The position numbers were made by a program, and so were the translations under genes. The notes under the pieces are model-generated. The model saw nothing but the letters and a program-made list of their open reading frames with translations, was not told the origin of the DNA and ran no database searches. This document shows, piece after piece, positions 1 to 13,000 of a stretch of 64,000 nt of DNA; position 1 is the stretch's first letter, and each line of letters begins with the position of its first letter. This DNA comes from Eupeodes corollae (Eukaryota > Arthropoda > Insecta > Diptera > Syrphidae), in contig NC_079147.1 of the NCBI RefSeq assembly GCF_945859685.1, forward strand, positions 138,222,645-138,286,644. The letters are read 5' to 3'.

Positions 1-440
1 TGCCATCCATGGATAATGGCAAGGGGTGTACATCTCGCTTGAACGATACAAGACAGCATTGGGTTTTCGAAGCATTAAATTCCAAGCGGTTTTTTAATTC
101 CCATTGCACATCCGAAGAAGAGGGATGTGAATCTGAAAACGAATATGGAAAGCTAAGAGTACTATCGTCAGCGAAACAATGTATTGGATTAGAAGTTGCA
201 GACAGGAAATTAATAAAAATGAGGAAGAGTTTTGGAGATAGAACAGAGCCCTGGGGAACACCAGCATTTATTGTATGTACTTCAGACTTGAATCCATCCA
301 ATATTAATTGTATCGAACGATCCGAGAGGTAATTACTAATCCAATGAAGCAGGGATTCATGAAAACCGAAAACACGCATTTTCGATAAGAGAGCCTGATG
401 CCAAACCCTATTAAAAGCTTTTGAAATATCAAGTGCAATA
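1..440 (-). mobile_element. Non-LTR retrotransposon relic (family L1), RT palm and downstream part
   Basis: Read on the minus strand this is reverse transcriptase. It holds an [17 protein letters not shown] block, a [17 protein letters not shown] motif and the catalytic FADDSTLSF box near 150-200. The same family occurs at 33440-35330 and 54000-55490, and alignment with those copies gives the reading. The copy runs off the left window edge. It is interrupted at 440 by the Harbinger element at 441-2080 and resumes at 2081. The clade (CR1/Jockey group) is inferred only from motif style. Confidence 0.8.
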
Positions 441-670
441 CACCCCTATTACCATTGGCGAGTCGAATGAATAAACGTGTGAGTGTGAGAAATTGGTATT
501 ACCGTTGGCGAATTAAGAACCGTTGATTCGACTTAAATGTCATTACTTTTTCGAAGTTTGGTCTCACTCTATTGTCGTTATCGAATGTTCGTTAATTTGA
601 ACGTTATTCGAGTTATTTTTTGTCGAACGTTCATATTGTGTGAGAAAAGGTCGAAGCTTATGCAAAAGAA

Positions 671-1391
671 ATGTCGGAAAATAAAACAATGTAAGTACAT
701 ATGTTTATTTCATTTCTTTTATAAAATAACATGAATCAATGAATTTTTTTTATTCAGCTGCAAGAGAACTAATAAAAATCAGTTCGAAAAGCTAGTCGAA
801 CTGATGGAATCGAACCCAAATCTAGCGAGAGGTGTTGGAGAGTTTGGTTCTTCCAAAAAAAACCAAAAGGAATATTGGGACCAATTTGCTACAACCCTCA
901 ACTCACTTGGGCCACCTACTCGTGATGGAAAAGAATGGCACAAGGTAATGTGAATTTAAAAAAAAAAAACTTTCCGAATAAAATTGGTATTCATTCAACA
1001 GGTTTGGCTGGATTATAAGCTCAAAATCAAAAGGAAACTTTCGATGAATAAAGCCGAAGTGGTGGCAACTGGTGGAGGTAAATACTCTCAAGTTTCCTTA
1101 ACACCTTTGGAACAAGCTGTGGATGAGCTGCTTGGACTTGAGCAAGCTGTAAGGCCAGAAGGTATGTGCTTTGGTTCATCTCACCAAATTTCAGAGGACT
1201 TAATTATCGGCTTACAAGACATTGAAGTGCTCAACGAAAAAGACCCTGGTGAAGCCGATAAACAAAAATCACCACCGCCCCCACTACCAGCAATGAAAAG
1301 AACCACAATGAATGAAACTTCTGAAAAAGAACGCCTTCGCTTGTTACAAGGCCAAACTGCAACACAGACAGAGTTGGTAAAAATCGGATGA
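671..1391 (+). CDS. Harbinger-encoded Myb/SANT-like (zeste-type) DNA-binding protein
   Basis: Three exons, 671-690, 758-944 and 1002-1391, give an uninterrupted 198-aa protein. Donors are GTAAGT and GTAATG, acceptors are TTATTCAG and TTCAACAG, and the phases agree. The start is the ATG of MSENKT, next to the first donor. Residues about 10-100 match the zeste-like Myb/SANT domain: QFEKLVELMESNPNLARG, then SLGPPTRDGKEWHKVWLDYK, then ATGGGK and SPLE-like LTPLEQAVDELL. Harbinger elements commonly encode such a protein beside the transposase, to help its nuclear import and end binding. The tail has a proline run and a basic/glutamine segment. The frame is intact although the neighbouring transposase is broken. 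It could be recent mobility in trans, or retention for a host role; the sequence does not decide. Confidence 0.8.
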
Positions 1392-1775
1392 CATGTTGAG
1401 ACTGATCCAGGTTGGACATAATTTGTCTTCGATTGCACACACAACTTCTTTTAATACTATGGAAACCGAGGATTGTGACAGGCCTAAGTCAATATCATTT
1501 CCTACGCTGCTTTGATAACTCCCACTAGCAAAAAATCTAAGGGCACAAGCTAATTTTAGTACAGCAGGGATTGAAGAGGTGCTTGCATTTATAAATTGGC
1601 CTTCCAACTTGTTACGAAAACAAACGCTTCCTTATTCAGTCGAAAATATGATCTGAAACTTAAGGAATTTATTAGAATTAAAAGAACTTCCTGCACAAAA
1701 TATTGTTTCTACTTACAGATGATTAGGGAGTTCCAATACATTAGAGTTGTCTCGAATATTCTTGCGCAGTCGAAG
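1392..1775 (-). pseudogene. Truncated Harbinger transposase (HARBI1-like), N-terminal part only
   Basis: On the minus strand, about 1775-1725 reads NIRDNSNVLELPNHL. A GTAAGT donor and a TTTCAG acceptor near 1672 join it in phase to SYFRLNKEAFVFV. A frame change follows, and then LKLACALRFFASGSYQSSVG and the segment ending CPTWISLNMS. These are the N-terminal helix-turn-helix blocks of HARBI1-type transposases. The alignment stops at about 1392, abutting the stop codon of the Myb-like gene, so the DDE nuclease domain is absent. The element therefore cannot move by itself. Confidence 0.8.
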
Positions 1776-2080
1776 TATTCTTACTTTGTTTCTGTTATTT
1801 TCGTTTTCTCCAAAAAACAAATCTATATTGCTTATCATTTTGGTTTATTTTGTAATTTTATTAAATACTCGTATGAAAATTATCAATTAATGAACACAAC
1901 AGTTTTTTTGAAATTTCATGAGTTGACGTTTATTATGTCTGTTATTTTTTTTTTTGTATGGTAGCACTGAATTTCGAACTCGAATTGTAAAGTTCGCCAA
2001 CCGTAATACGTCGAATGGGTTAGTTCGCCAATGAAAACATATCACGTCGAACGTTCGATTCGCCAACCATAATAGGGGCC

Positions 2081-2410
2081 ATAATCTTACTTTCTCCAAA
2101 GCGATGTAAAGATTTTCTCCACTGTTCGGTGAGATGAACCATGAGATAAGCAGTGGACCTATTGCTTAGAAAGCTACTGACGGTCATTAAGAAGCTTTCG
2201 ATCATAGACACACCATATATGCTTTGACCCTAATAACCTTTTATAGCTCGCATCAAACCATGCGTTTTTCTTCGGTCTGATGCTTTTAACCCTGTTCGGG
2301 ATAAAAGTTCTCATTCCTAGGAGAATTAAACTTGTGATCTTATCAGCGCTGGCGTAAACGTCACTGTCGAGGAAGCTTAGTGACTAGTTAAAGATCCTGA
2401 CTTAATTTAA
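2081..2410 (-). mobile_element. Non-LTR retrotransposon relic (family L1), 5' continuation
   Basis: This continues the element at 1-440 across the Harbinger insertion. On the minus strand it reads RSTAYLMVHLTEQW and then a segment matching 33520-33650 of the second copy (SADKITSLILLGM, FIPNRVK). Relative to that copy about 0.5 kb is missing near 2211, so this copy also has an internal deletion. There is no open frame across the whole. Confidence 0.75.
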
Positions 2411-4036
2411 GAGGTTTTAATGAATCATGTTCTGAAATTTCTTTTTAACTGTTTTTTTGATACATACATTGAACCTGAATGTGAACTCCTTAAAAGTGAT
2501 TCATACTTTAAAACCTGCACGTAGTTTAGGCCGAAAAACAAACTGTTCGCAATTAATTTTATGACAAGAAACTTGAAATTTGTGATAGAAATGTTAATTA
2601 ATTAAACTTGATCAGCCGACACCGGTGCTCACACTGCACTTAATGTACATAATTTAATTTTGATAGCTTCTGTTCATTTTAATTATAATTGAAATGATAT
2701 CTATATGTTTTTTGTTTGTAATTAATATGCATTGATTTTATTTGGCTTACTGTTAGCCCGATATAAATCTAAAAGATTATAAACATTTTAAGCCGGATTT
2801 GGTAGTATACAAGTTTATTTTTTTTTAAATTAAAAAGTCAAGTTTGACTATTTAAAAAAAAAAAACATATATATTTACAGGTTGCTATATGCATCATTTT
2901 TAATATGTTAAAAAATTTCCATTGATCAGTTCTAAAAATACTAAGTCTTAGCTTTCTAAAAAAAAAAATTAATAAGCTGTACTTGCTAAGTTTATACAAT
3001 AAGTCATTTAGGTCCGTTTGCTGAAATGAACCCAATCTTAAATAGTTACATAAGTGTAGCATAAGAACTTATTTGTCAGTTTATGTGAAGGAATAGGTAA
3101 GGCACATGCTGTAATGTTGAACATAAATGTTTTAAAATCATTTTCAATATTAATGCAAATTTTTGAATTTGTATGATAATTATTTCAATTTGGTGAATAA
3201 AAAACTTGATTTGGTTAGTAAACTTTTAAAATTATAGGAAATGACCAAAGTTAATTGCTTCTATATCACATTGAGAACATAAACGTGTCAAACAGAAGCA
3301 AAGTGATTTGAATTTGTTGTTGACGGTATATTTGTTTATTTACAAGAATTTTACTATTTTTAGCATAAAGGTTTTTGATGATTTGAGCCCATTTCGTATA
3401 CGACAGAAACAATCGTTCGATCAAGTAATAGTCGTTTTAACGATAGCTGTCTTAAACATGTCTACAGAAAAAGGTATAGATAGCATTCGATAAAGCGAAT
3501 TTCAAAAAATTGATAGTCAACTGTAAACTTATTCAATTTCTCCTCTAAATTTATTTTGACTGTTTATTAACTTCAAGCTCCACCGCTATACCATTCACTA
3601 TTATACAGCATTTGAAAATGCTCCATATAACGCATATAAATTCTTAAAAATATGCTGATACTACACTCACCAACTCTGACATTGAAATCTGCTTGGAATC
3701 TTTTGAATGAAGATACATTTTTACCTTAATATGCGTATAAAATACAAGTTTGATCCATTTTGTGTAATTTATTTATATTACAATTATTTAAAACTGGTAA
3801 TGTAATTAAAACTAACTTTTACATCAAATAAATACAAATTCCCATCAGGTACAAAATTATGCAAAATATAAATAATAGCAACACAAGAAAACATAACATA
3901 CAAACCAAAATGCTTTAATTTGACTAAAAAACTATTTTAATAAATAAATATATATAGATAATGATGTACGTATGTATGTAGGTATAAATAATATAAAGTA
4001 TATATGGTAGATAATAGATATAGTTTTTTAAAGTTT
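2411..4036. other. AT-rich spacer, no gene seen
   Basis: No coding region or clear repeat was recognised. It lies 3' of the minus-strand gene ending at 4037. AATAAA on the minus strand at 3768-3773 could be its polyadenylation signal, about 265 nt past the stop codon. A short ATGT-rich simple stretch lies at 3961-3985. Confidence 0.5.
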
Positions 4037-7000
4037 TCAACCAATGTAACGTCGGGCCACCTGTGGACGGTTGTTACTGGTGGTAGCTTCTGTAGACCTT
4101 TCTTCGGGTAAAGGTTGACGATGATCCTCCTCACGACTGGCAAGAAGAGCAGCCTTATATCGCTCTGGAGCATTAAGTGCTCGCTCATAAACTTGAACGT
4201 ACATTCGGGTTTTTTCAACACGTTCAGTTAAATGATTCAAAGCGGCCATTAGTGGTTGGAGATATTCTAATTATGCAAATAAAAAAGGAAAGAAAAGAAA
4301 ATGGATTACATAAATCTCGTGTTGCATTAAACCAAACGTTAATCCTAAGTTTAATCACTTTCGTGTGTTTTAATAAAACTTTGTAATTAAAAAAAAAATC
4401 CTTCAACTTCATCAAAAAATCAACTCTATTAGTTATACAAAATTAAATTCATCGTTAAATGATTTTTTTTTTTTGGTTCAAAGTTCAAACTGAAAGATTT
4501 TTAATGATACAAGTAGTGACTCAGTGACTACAAGCAGTTTAAAGGTAATATTAGACCCTTTTCCCAGTACACATATTTAATAAAAAAGTCAAGGTAGCCG
4601 TTAGAAGAAACCCTTATTCAGAATCGTAAAAGTGTAATGAATGCCTGTACATAGATATGATTGAAATTCGAACTTCAAAATCGATTTCAATAAATGCACA
4701 AGAAAAACAACTCTTCGTTAATGTCGATGCTTGTATTTTTCTCTCTAAGACTAAGTATCTTTATTTACATATATAAATATGTTTGTATTAATTTGGGTAT
4801 GCTTTAGATTCACAAATCAGTCCTGCAGATGTCGCTGCAGTCGGTATCTAGGTTTTTTATCTATACTGCAACTAACCAACTGGAATGAAATTTTAACTTC
4901 CTATAGGAAGTTATTGTAATAGGTCCGATTTGTCAAATTGAAAATTTTGACATTTCTTGACGTTTCAAGGTCCCTAGAGTCGAAATAAAAGATGTCTGTG
5001 TGTGCGTGTGTACGTACGTCCGTACGTTCGTGACGTTTTTTTCGTCGTCCATAGCTCAAGAACCAGAAGCGATATCGACCTCAAGTAAATTTTGTTATAC
5101 AGATAATAAGGCAGAAAGATGCAAAAGGACTCTCAAGAAAATTGCCTGGGCGGTTTTTTTAACCACAGCAGTTTAAAAAAAGGTGAACATTTTGGTTAAC
5201 CCTAAATATCTTATTAACCAAAAACGCTATTTTTTTTTTTAAATCCAACTAACGGTTTTTATAAATCGAAAAAACCGAAAAAAAATTGTCACCTCGAAAA
5301 TTTTACGAATAGGTACAAAATGATTTTATCTCCAAAACAACTTTGTGCGACGAAAATAAAGTTTTTAACATCTGGTAAAATTTTTAGAAAAATCGAATTG
5401 ACATTTTTTTTATAAAAAATAAAAACCTAAAAAAAACCTCACTCAAAATTGCTAAAAACTGAATTTCGACTTGAATACCTTTTCAAAAATTTGAGATTAT
5501 GGCTTTCAACTTATTTTATCTATTAAAAAATATTGTTTTAAATGTTCAGTAAAATTTTGAGAAAAATGGAATTTACAGTTTTTTTACAAAAAATAAAAAC
5601 TTAAAAGAAAATTTAACAAAAGATGTTAAAAATTTATTTTCGACTAAAATATCTTTTCAAAACTGTAAGATCATGGCTTCCAGCTAATTTTAACTTACAA
5701 GAAATATTGTTTTCGATATTCAGTAGTTTTTTTTTTATAAAAATCGAAAATGTTTGATTTGAGAACAATTAAAGTGGTGATTCTCATCGGCTTTTTGATG
5801 ATTAAATTAAAACAGTTTTCATCTGATTTTTCCCAACGTTTCGACGGTGATTGCCGTCTTCTTCAGGGGATGGGTTTGAATATTACAAAAACATTTAAAA
5901 AACAATTAAAACAAATTAAATTTAAAGCGCATCCGATTTGAAGACTTGTCAACTGTTGAATTGTTTGTGTCTGAAACTAAGGAACAATAAACGGCGGATA
6001 TGTTTTGAGTGTCTTGTTTGCGGTTCATATTATTTTTGTGGTTTATTATGTAAAGTGTTTCTATTGTAAAGCGTTTGGATGTACGTTTTCCGTTGCAAGA
6101 ATTTGGACTCCTTTAAAATCTGGTTGATGTCCTGTTTCGATGGCGTGGCATGCTAGTGCTGTCTTTTCCGTTTTTTTGGCGAATGTCAGATTTATGGTTA
6201 GCTATTCTTTGTCGAAGGAGTTGTTTAGTTGTGTAAATGTAACACAGATTGCATGGTTCGTCCGGTTTTCCTTTGCAGTTTATTTTGTAAACTACGTCTG
6301 AGCGGCGATCCTTGTCCGTTTTCGTCTTTAGACATGTAAATAAAGATGCAACTGTCTGGTTTGACTTACATGCTAAGTTCACGTCAGGGTTGTTTTTGGC
6401 GACAACTTCTTTGAAATTTTCCGAGAGTTTGGGAACATACACAACACTTTTATAAACACCTTTCTTCTCCAACTTATTTCCGAAAGAAACTTGATGTTTT
6501 TGACGAAGTATCAAGTTTCTTATGATTTCTATCGGAAGGCTATTGTCAATAAGTATTTGTGTGACTTTTTTCTCATTGGCCGAGTGGTATTTTGGGTCAC
6601 TCAACGCAAAGACTTTATGTATGAGATTGGATGCTGTGTTCATACGTTTGTGTTTGGCTTGGTTAGTGATTAGGAAATTGACAAGTCTTCCAGATGCCGT
6701 ATCCTTCTGATACCAGTCGAAAGATAGACGGTCGTTTTCTCGATAGATTTTAACGTCTAAGAATGCTATTGACTCACTTTCTTCCTTCTCTACGTTAAAC
6801 TGGATCGTTTCGTTGAATTGGTTGAGGCATCGTAGCACATTATCAATTTCTTCTATTTTAACAATCGCGAAAATATCATCAACGTACTTTGCTATAAAAT
6901 TAGGTCTGTAGTTAAGTTTAAAACATTCTTCAAGCAAATAGTCTAAAACCAAGTCAGCAATCGTCGGGGAAAGAGGATTTCCCATTGGCATACCATGTAT

Positions 7001-10000
7001 TTGTTTGTACAAATTGTCTTTAAACTGTAAGTAGTTATTGTCCTTTATGCAAAAATTAAACAATTAGAGGAATTTGCTTTGGCTCAACCTTGTGTTTTCG
7101 CTTATAGTTTCCCATTTCCTTTTAATAATGTTGATTGCAAGTTGAACGGGAACATTAGTAAACAGAGAAACAGCGACGTAAGAAACCAAAACTTCATTTT
7201 TATCGATTATTAAATCTTTCGCTTTGCACTTGAACTCTAAAGAATTTCTGACTGAGTGGGGAGATTCTTTCGTGACACTCTGTAATATTCTACCAAGAAA
7301 CCTGGAGAGTTCGTAACAAGACACTTTTATCGATGATGCTATGAGGCGGAGAGGCATGTTTTGTTTGTGTATATTCGGTAGTCTATATATAGCAGGTATT
7401 TGTGCTGTGTATTTCCAGATCTACAAGCTTATTTTAATAATCAAGCGTGGCTTAATGGACGATTTATTTTAGCCGCAAAAATATCGTTGTTGACGCTTTT
7501 AACTTCTAAATACAACTAAATCAATCGACCCTGTTACCGACCCCTACAAAAGCAACTATCCTGTTGAATTTTTGATTTACTGTATGGCTCAGGAATGCCA
7601 CAACATAAAAACGGGCTTACCTATCATTTTGTAACGGAGCAAAATTGTTCATACAAATAATTATACACAATGTTACTGAAACTACAATTTTGAAACCTAA
7701 TAAAGATAGGAAATTAATTAATTGATTAATATCCCTTATTTCTTGCTCTTCCAAAATTATGGAAAAAGCTCGAGAAACGGAAATACTAACAAAAACTCCA
7801 AGAAACTCAAATTTATCATATCCTCCATGGAATATAAAAGCCGATTTATTTGTATTGAGCCCTGCTCACTACAGTAAAACAAATACAAGCAATGCAGTAT
7901 ACCAATCACTGTTCTCAAGTATTTCATCAGAACTTAAAACTTAAGGCTGGAAATGTATATTCACTGATGGATCCAAATCAAAAGATAATACATCGTTTGC
8001 AGTCAAATCTGAAGATGGCCAAATCCTCAATATTGGCATCCTCCCGGAATATGCTTCTATTTTCACCGCAGAAGCCTCCTTTCCTATTCTGCAATCAGCC
8101 AAATCAATAAGGAATTCCAACAACAAGTTCGTAATATGCTGATAGAATATCATTCCTGAAAGCAGTTAAAAATCCAAACAACGATTCAGATCTTATTTTC
8201 GCGATAAGGAACAAGATAATAATGAAGCCGAATAAAATGAAACTGATTTGGACTCCAGGACATTCTAATATACGTGGAAACGAAGAAGCTGATAAAGTAG
8301 CAACCTCTACCAACAAATCACCAGTGTATAAATTCAATATATACACCAAAAGACATGAAAACCCAAAAACACCTTGAGAAAAAAACAAGAAATCGAATGG
8401 AGCCTATTAAACCTACCCTTAATACCCTACAAACGTATCGAAACAGAAAATCTCTAACTACATCCGCTTAAGACTTGGTCACACGTCAGCAACTCACAAA
8501 CACCTTCTAAACAAAAACAATCCACCGATATGCTCCACCTACAATACAAAAATGAGTTTAACTCACCTCCTCAAAAACTGACAATCATCGGAAGCTCCTC
8601 TTTTATCAATATTCAAAAATATATCGATATAGGACGTAAAAAGTTCAGAGAACAGCTTGCGTGGGCACCACAGGGGCCATGCGTACTTGCCCAACGGACG
8701 CCTTAAACGTTATTTTGGATCTTCTACCAATCGACCTTTTTATTAAATACATAGTTTCCTGCAGCGCTATTAGGCTGAAGGAATCAAACAGCTGGTTGTC
8801 AAAACCTTATGGTCACAGCATCACAACGAAATTGATTCCCTCAGATATTATCTCGGTAGACACTTCTGCACTCCTACTTTGAGCCTTAGTAAGGGTTTTA
8901 AGGTTAATTTCCCATCCAGAGAAGATTGGAAGGATGACATCGTGTCGATAGGTTTCGACACAACCATCTTTACTGACGGCTCAAAGATGGAGTGCGGAGT
9001 TGGTTCTGGGATCTTTTCTGAGTCCCTAAATGTAGCTAAATCCTTTAGGCTTCCTGACTTTGCTAGATTTTTTCAGGCTGAACTGCTGGCAATAAGGGAG
9101 GCATGTAAGATACTTAAACAAAGCCCAAACCAAAACCGAAATGCGGTTATCTTTACAGACAGTCAGGCAGCTGTCAAAGCCATTAACTCGGCCACAACCT
9201 CATCTACATTGGTCCAACAATGTCGCGATGAGCTTGCGAGCCAGAATATTAACCTCGGTGTCACCCTGATCTGGGTTCCGGGCCATAGTGGTATCGTGGG
9301 AAATGAACGGGCTGCCGAGCTAGCCAGGCAAGGATCGGTCCTTCATAGCTCACTTGCGGAAATGGTTAACATTCCTCTTGGTGCTATGAAGGGTAAAATC
9401 TTTTCTATCTATTGAACTGAATCGAACCGAAGGTGGACCAAAGAGAAAGTGAAACGATAATCCATTTTCTCTGCAAATGTCCTGCTTTGGCAAACACTAG
9501 AATGAAATATTTTGGAAAAGCATTCTTTCACGAACTTGATGAGCTATCTAAGACAAAGATTAGAGACCTAATCTTTTTTCTCAATGCGACAAAATGGCTC
9601 CAACATAATCGCTATGGAGCTTCTCTATAAATCTTTCCCTTTCTATCACAGGTCAAACGAGTTTTTGGTATCAAAATGACGCAATACAGCGCTAATTGGA
9701 TCTCAGTCTAGGTTGCCTTGAGATCACCATTTCTACTTACCTACCTACGACGTATTAAAAAACCCCACCAGCTCAAATATCGAAAATGTAAATAAATTTC
9801 TTACAACCCTTAACTTAAATGTATACAAATTTTAATAACAAGCAGAGCCAATAGTCGTCGCAGCTAGGCTCTCTCCTTTTTTTGTATGTTTATTACCTTG
9901 TAATTTTAATTACTAGTCAATAAAATATAAAGGAGACTGAGAAGAGGCCAACACTCATAACTAACTATTGGCATGTGCTGGAAATATTTAAATGTTTTTT

Positions 10001-13000
10001 TTTTGTAACAAGTCAATTTTGTTATCAATTGAAATTAAAACAGTTTTCTGCAATTGAGTTTTTTTTTCATATAGTAGCAAACTATCTTTATTTTTTGCCA
10101 AGATATTTGAATGGAAAACAATTTTTACAAACTTTTTGTTGTATTTTTTTTAAGGTTGTTATTTTTTGAATACAAAACTGTTAATTAGATTTTATACCAT
10201 GTGTTTAAAACGTTATTCTTCGTTATTATCAATACAAATTTATTTGAAGTCGATATTTCTACTTGTTCTTGAGGTATGGGCGCCGAAAAATAGTATCGTG
10301 AACGCATGAACTTTCGTACACACGTCACACGCACACACAGACATCTCTCTAAATATTTTTGATCAAGATTCTGGGGACTTTGACGCTTAAAAATGTCAAA
10401 ATTATCAATTCGAAAAATGGGACCAATATTGGCCGCATTCATAAAGCTAGTGACTACGTTGTCAAAATTCAACTAGCTTTGTGAATGCAAAATTGCACTG
10501 CAAAGCTAGTCAACCCGGAACTGTCATATTAATGACAAACTTTAAATATTTTTTTTAACCTCCCATAGGAAGTTATTGTAATAGGTCCGATTTGTCAAAT
10601 TGAAAATTTTGACATTTCTCGACGTTTCAAGGTCCCTAGAGTCGATATAAAAGATTTTTAGAAAGATATCTGTTCGTGCGTGTGTACGGACGTTCGTACG
10701 TTCGTACGTCCGTGCGTTCGCGACGTTTTTTTCGTCTTCCATAGCTCAAGAACCGAAAGGGATATCGACTTCAAATAAATGTTGTTATACAGATAATAAG
10801 GCAGAAAAATAAAGAAAGAGCTCTCAAGAGAATTGCGTGCGCGGTTTTTTTACCATAGCAATTTAAAAAAAAAGGTGAACATTTTGGTTAACCCTAAATA
10901 TCTTACGAATTAATAACGCTAGAGACTTGATTAACATTTTATATTATATATTGTAACGTTATTCTAAATCAGTATATTTTTTGAAAAAAATCTAATCAAC
11001 GGTTTTTTTATAAATCAAAAAAACTAAAAAAAAAATTTGTCACCTCGCAAATTTTACGAAAACAAAATGATTTTATCTCCAAAACAGTTTTGTGCAACGA
11101 AAAAAAAAACTTTTTTAACATCTGGTGAAATTTTGAGAAAAATCGGTTTGATAGTTTTTTTACAAAAAATAAAAACCTAACAAAAAAAACAATACTAAAA
11201 CTTGGTAAAATTTTACTTGTGACTCAAATAGCTTTTCAAAAATTAAAAATATTGTTTTCAAACTTTTTTATATCACAGAAAATATTGTTTTCGATATTCA
11301 GTAGTTTTTTTTTATAAAAATCCAACAGTCCGTTAAAATCTACAAAAAATAGTACGCAAATTTGGTAAAAATTGATGTTTTTTTTCTTGACATCTCTCAA
11401 ATTAATTTCATTCATCTATTCATTGGTAAAAATTTGTTTTCGAATAAAATTCTATTCAACAAAACTAGACTTTCAAGCTAACTATTTCTTATATGAAAAA
11501 TATTGCTGGTAATTTTAAAATTTTTAAGAATAATTCAACGGACAACTTTTTTAAACCAACACGAAAACCTATAAACTTTTAAGCAAGACAAATCGACAGA
11601 CAGGATAGGAAGTTATCAGTGTGGGTCGCCTCACCAGCCTCTTTTTTATTTTAAATTCAATAAAACTTAATAGAAGACACAATATTATTGATTTATATTT
11701 GTATTTAAATACCGAAAGATTAATTTCATTTTGAATTCTTCTGTCCTTACCGAGCAGCTGATTGTGAAACGTCGAAAAAAGTATGCACTAAGTTGGTAGC
11801 CGAAATTTGTACACTATGTCGAAGGGGACATTTTTGTAGTTAGATTTAGCTAATCAGAATCCCCTGACTACCAGCCACTAGAGCTTTGTGAATGCGACCA
11901 ATAACTTCCTATGGGAAGTAAAAAAGAATTATCCGCTTTTAAGATATTTACCCTTTAGAACTACACAATGTTTTTTTTTTTTGATAAGACATCCAATGTC
12001 TTACGCCTTATGCAATACATATTGAAAAAAAATTGAATGTCTGGAAATGTAATGATCAGTGTACCTACATTCCAGAAGGTTGTCATCAAAATACATTTCA
12101 AAAAACACTAACAAAAATGCTGTAAATTGAATCGCTGTTGTCAACAGATTTAAATGTTCCTGTTATTTTTTTTTTTTGAGTAAATATCTTTCTTTTAACA
12201 TATGTATAACAAAAGTTGTTTCCCTCAAAATACCATTACTTAAAATTTAATTCAAAAAATTGTATTGTATTCAGTAGGTTACAAAATTATGTTTTTTGTT
12301 GTTAATATTTTTATAAACTGGTATCTAAGATACATTTTATTAACCCACTTAAGTTATCCTTTTGCACTTTTTTGGAAACTCTAAAGGCCCAACTATAATA
12401 GGCATAAGCAAACATAAGCTTATGTCAAAAACCCAACGATAATTCACTTAAGTTTATTACTGCATAGCCATAATGCAATTTTGCTCACGTATCTAAATGT
12501 CAGATTTTACTTATGCGGCGAGCGACTGGGATCGCTCTTGCTTAAGTGTGCTTAAGTTAACGAAACTGAGAAAAATTGAACGAATCGGAGCTAGTCTCCA
12601 TTATGTTCACTCGTATTGAGATTCTTTGTATTCGAACGTTTACTTATGCGCGCATATGCTAGCTTATGCCTATTATAGTTGGGCCTTAAGACTTCGTGCA
12701 GACAGACAAATGTTTCTGTTATAACCATAACTAAACTACCTGCAACTTTAATATCACCCAATTTTGAGCCCTCAGCTCTTAGACTAATAATTTTAAAGAT
12801 TAAACAAAAGAAAATTTTAAAATATTGACTCAAATAGCTTTTCATTCCATTTTAATTATTCAAAACAGAAAAATAGTTTTCTCGTTGGTGTACGCTTAAT
12901 TTTGAGAGTTATTGTATATTTCAATTACTATACGCACTGTCTATACTGTTTAGTGAATCATCCGTGATGTTATTTGCTTTTATTGATCATTGGCACAAAA

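Larger units (their letters stand above)
441..2080 (+). mobile_element. PIF/Harbinger DNA transposon, internally deleted, in a LINE
   Basis: A 1640-bp element with imperfect terminal inverted repeats. The left end is CACCCCTATTACCATTGGCG and the right end, reversed, is GGCCCCTATTATGGTTGGCG; they agree at 21 of 27 positions when extended to TCGAA. ATA flanks it on both sides (438-440 and 2081-2083). The uninterrupted LINE copy at 34253-34275 shows the empty site with a single ATA, which supports a 3-bp target duplication, the size expected of this superfamily. A TTGGCGA-type motif recurs near both ends (about 455, 504 and, inverted, 1992, 2024, 2060), perhaps as transposase binding sites. It carries an intact Myb/SANT-like gene and a truncated transposase. 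Confidence 0.9.

Noticed and set aside
9..332. 107-codon plus-strand open frame
   Set aside because: It is the antisense of the LINE RT that reads clearly on the minus strand, including the FADD motif.
1596..1964. 122-codon plus-strand open frame in the Harbinger element
   Set aside because: It lies antisense to the spliced N-terminal part of the transposase and has no family motif; composition is AT-driven.
10542..10742. Arg/Thr repeat protein on the minus strand
   Set aside because: The repeated codons come from the ACGT-rich block of the family A repeat; the same artefact appears at 26185-26370.
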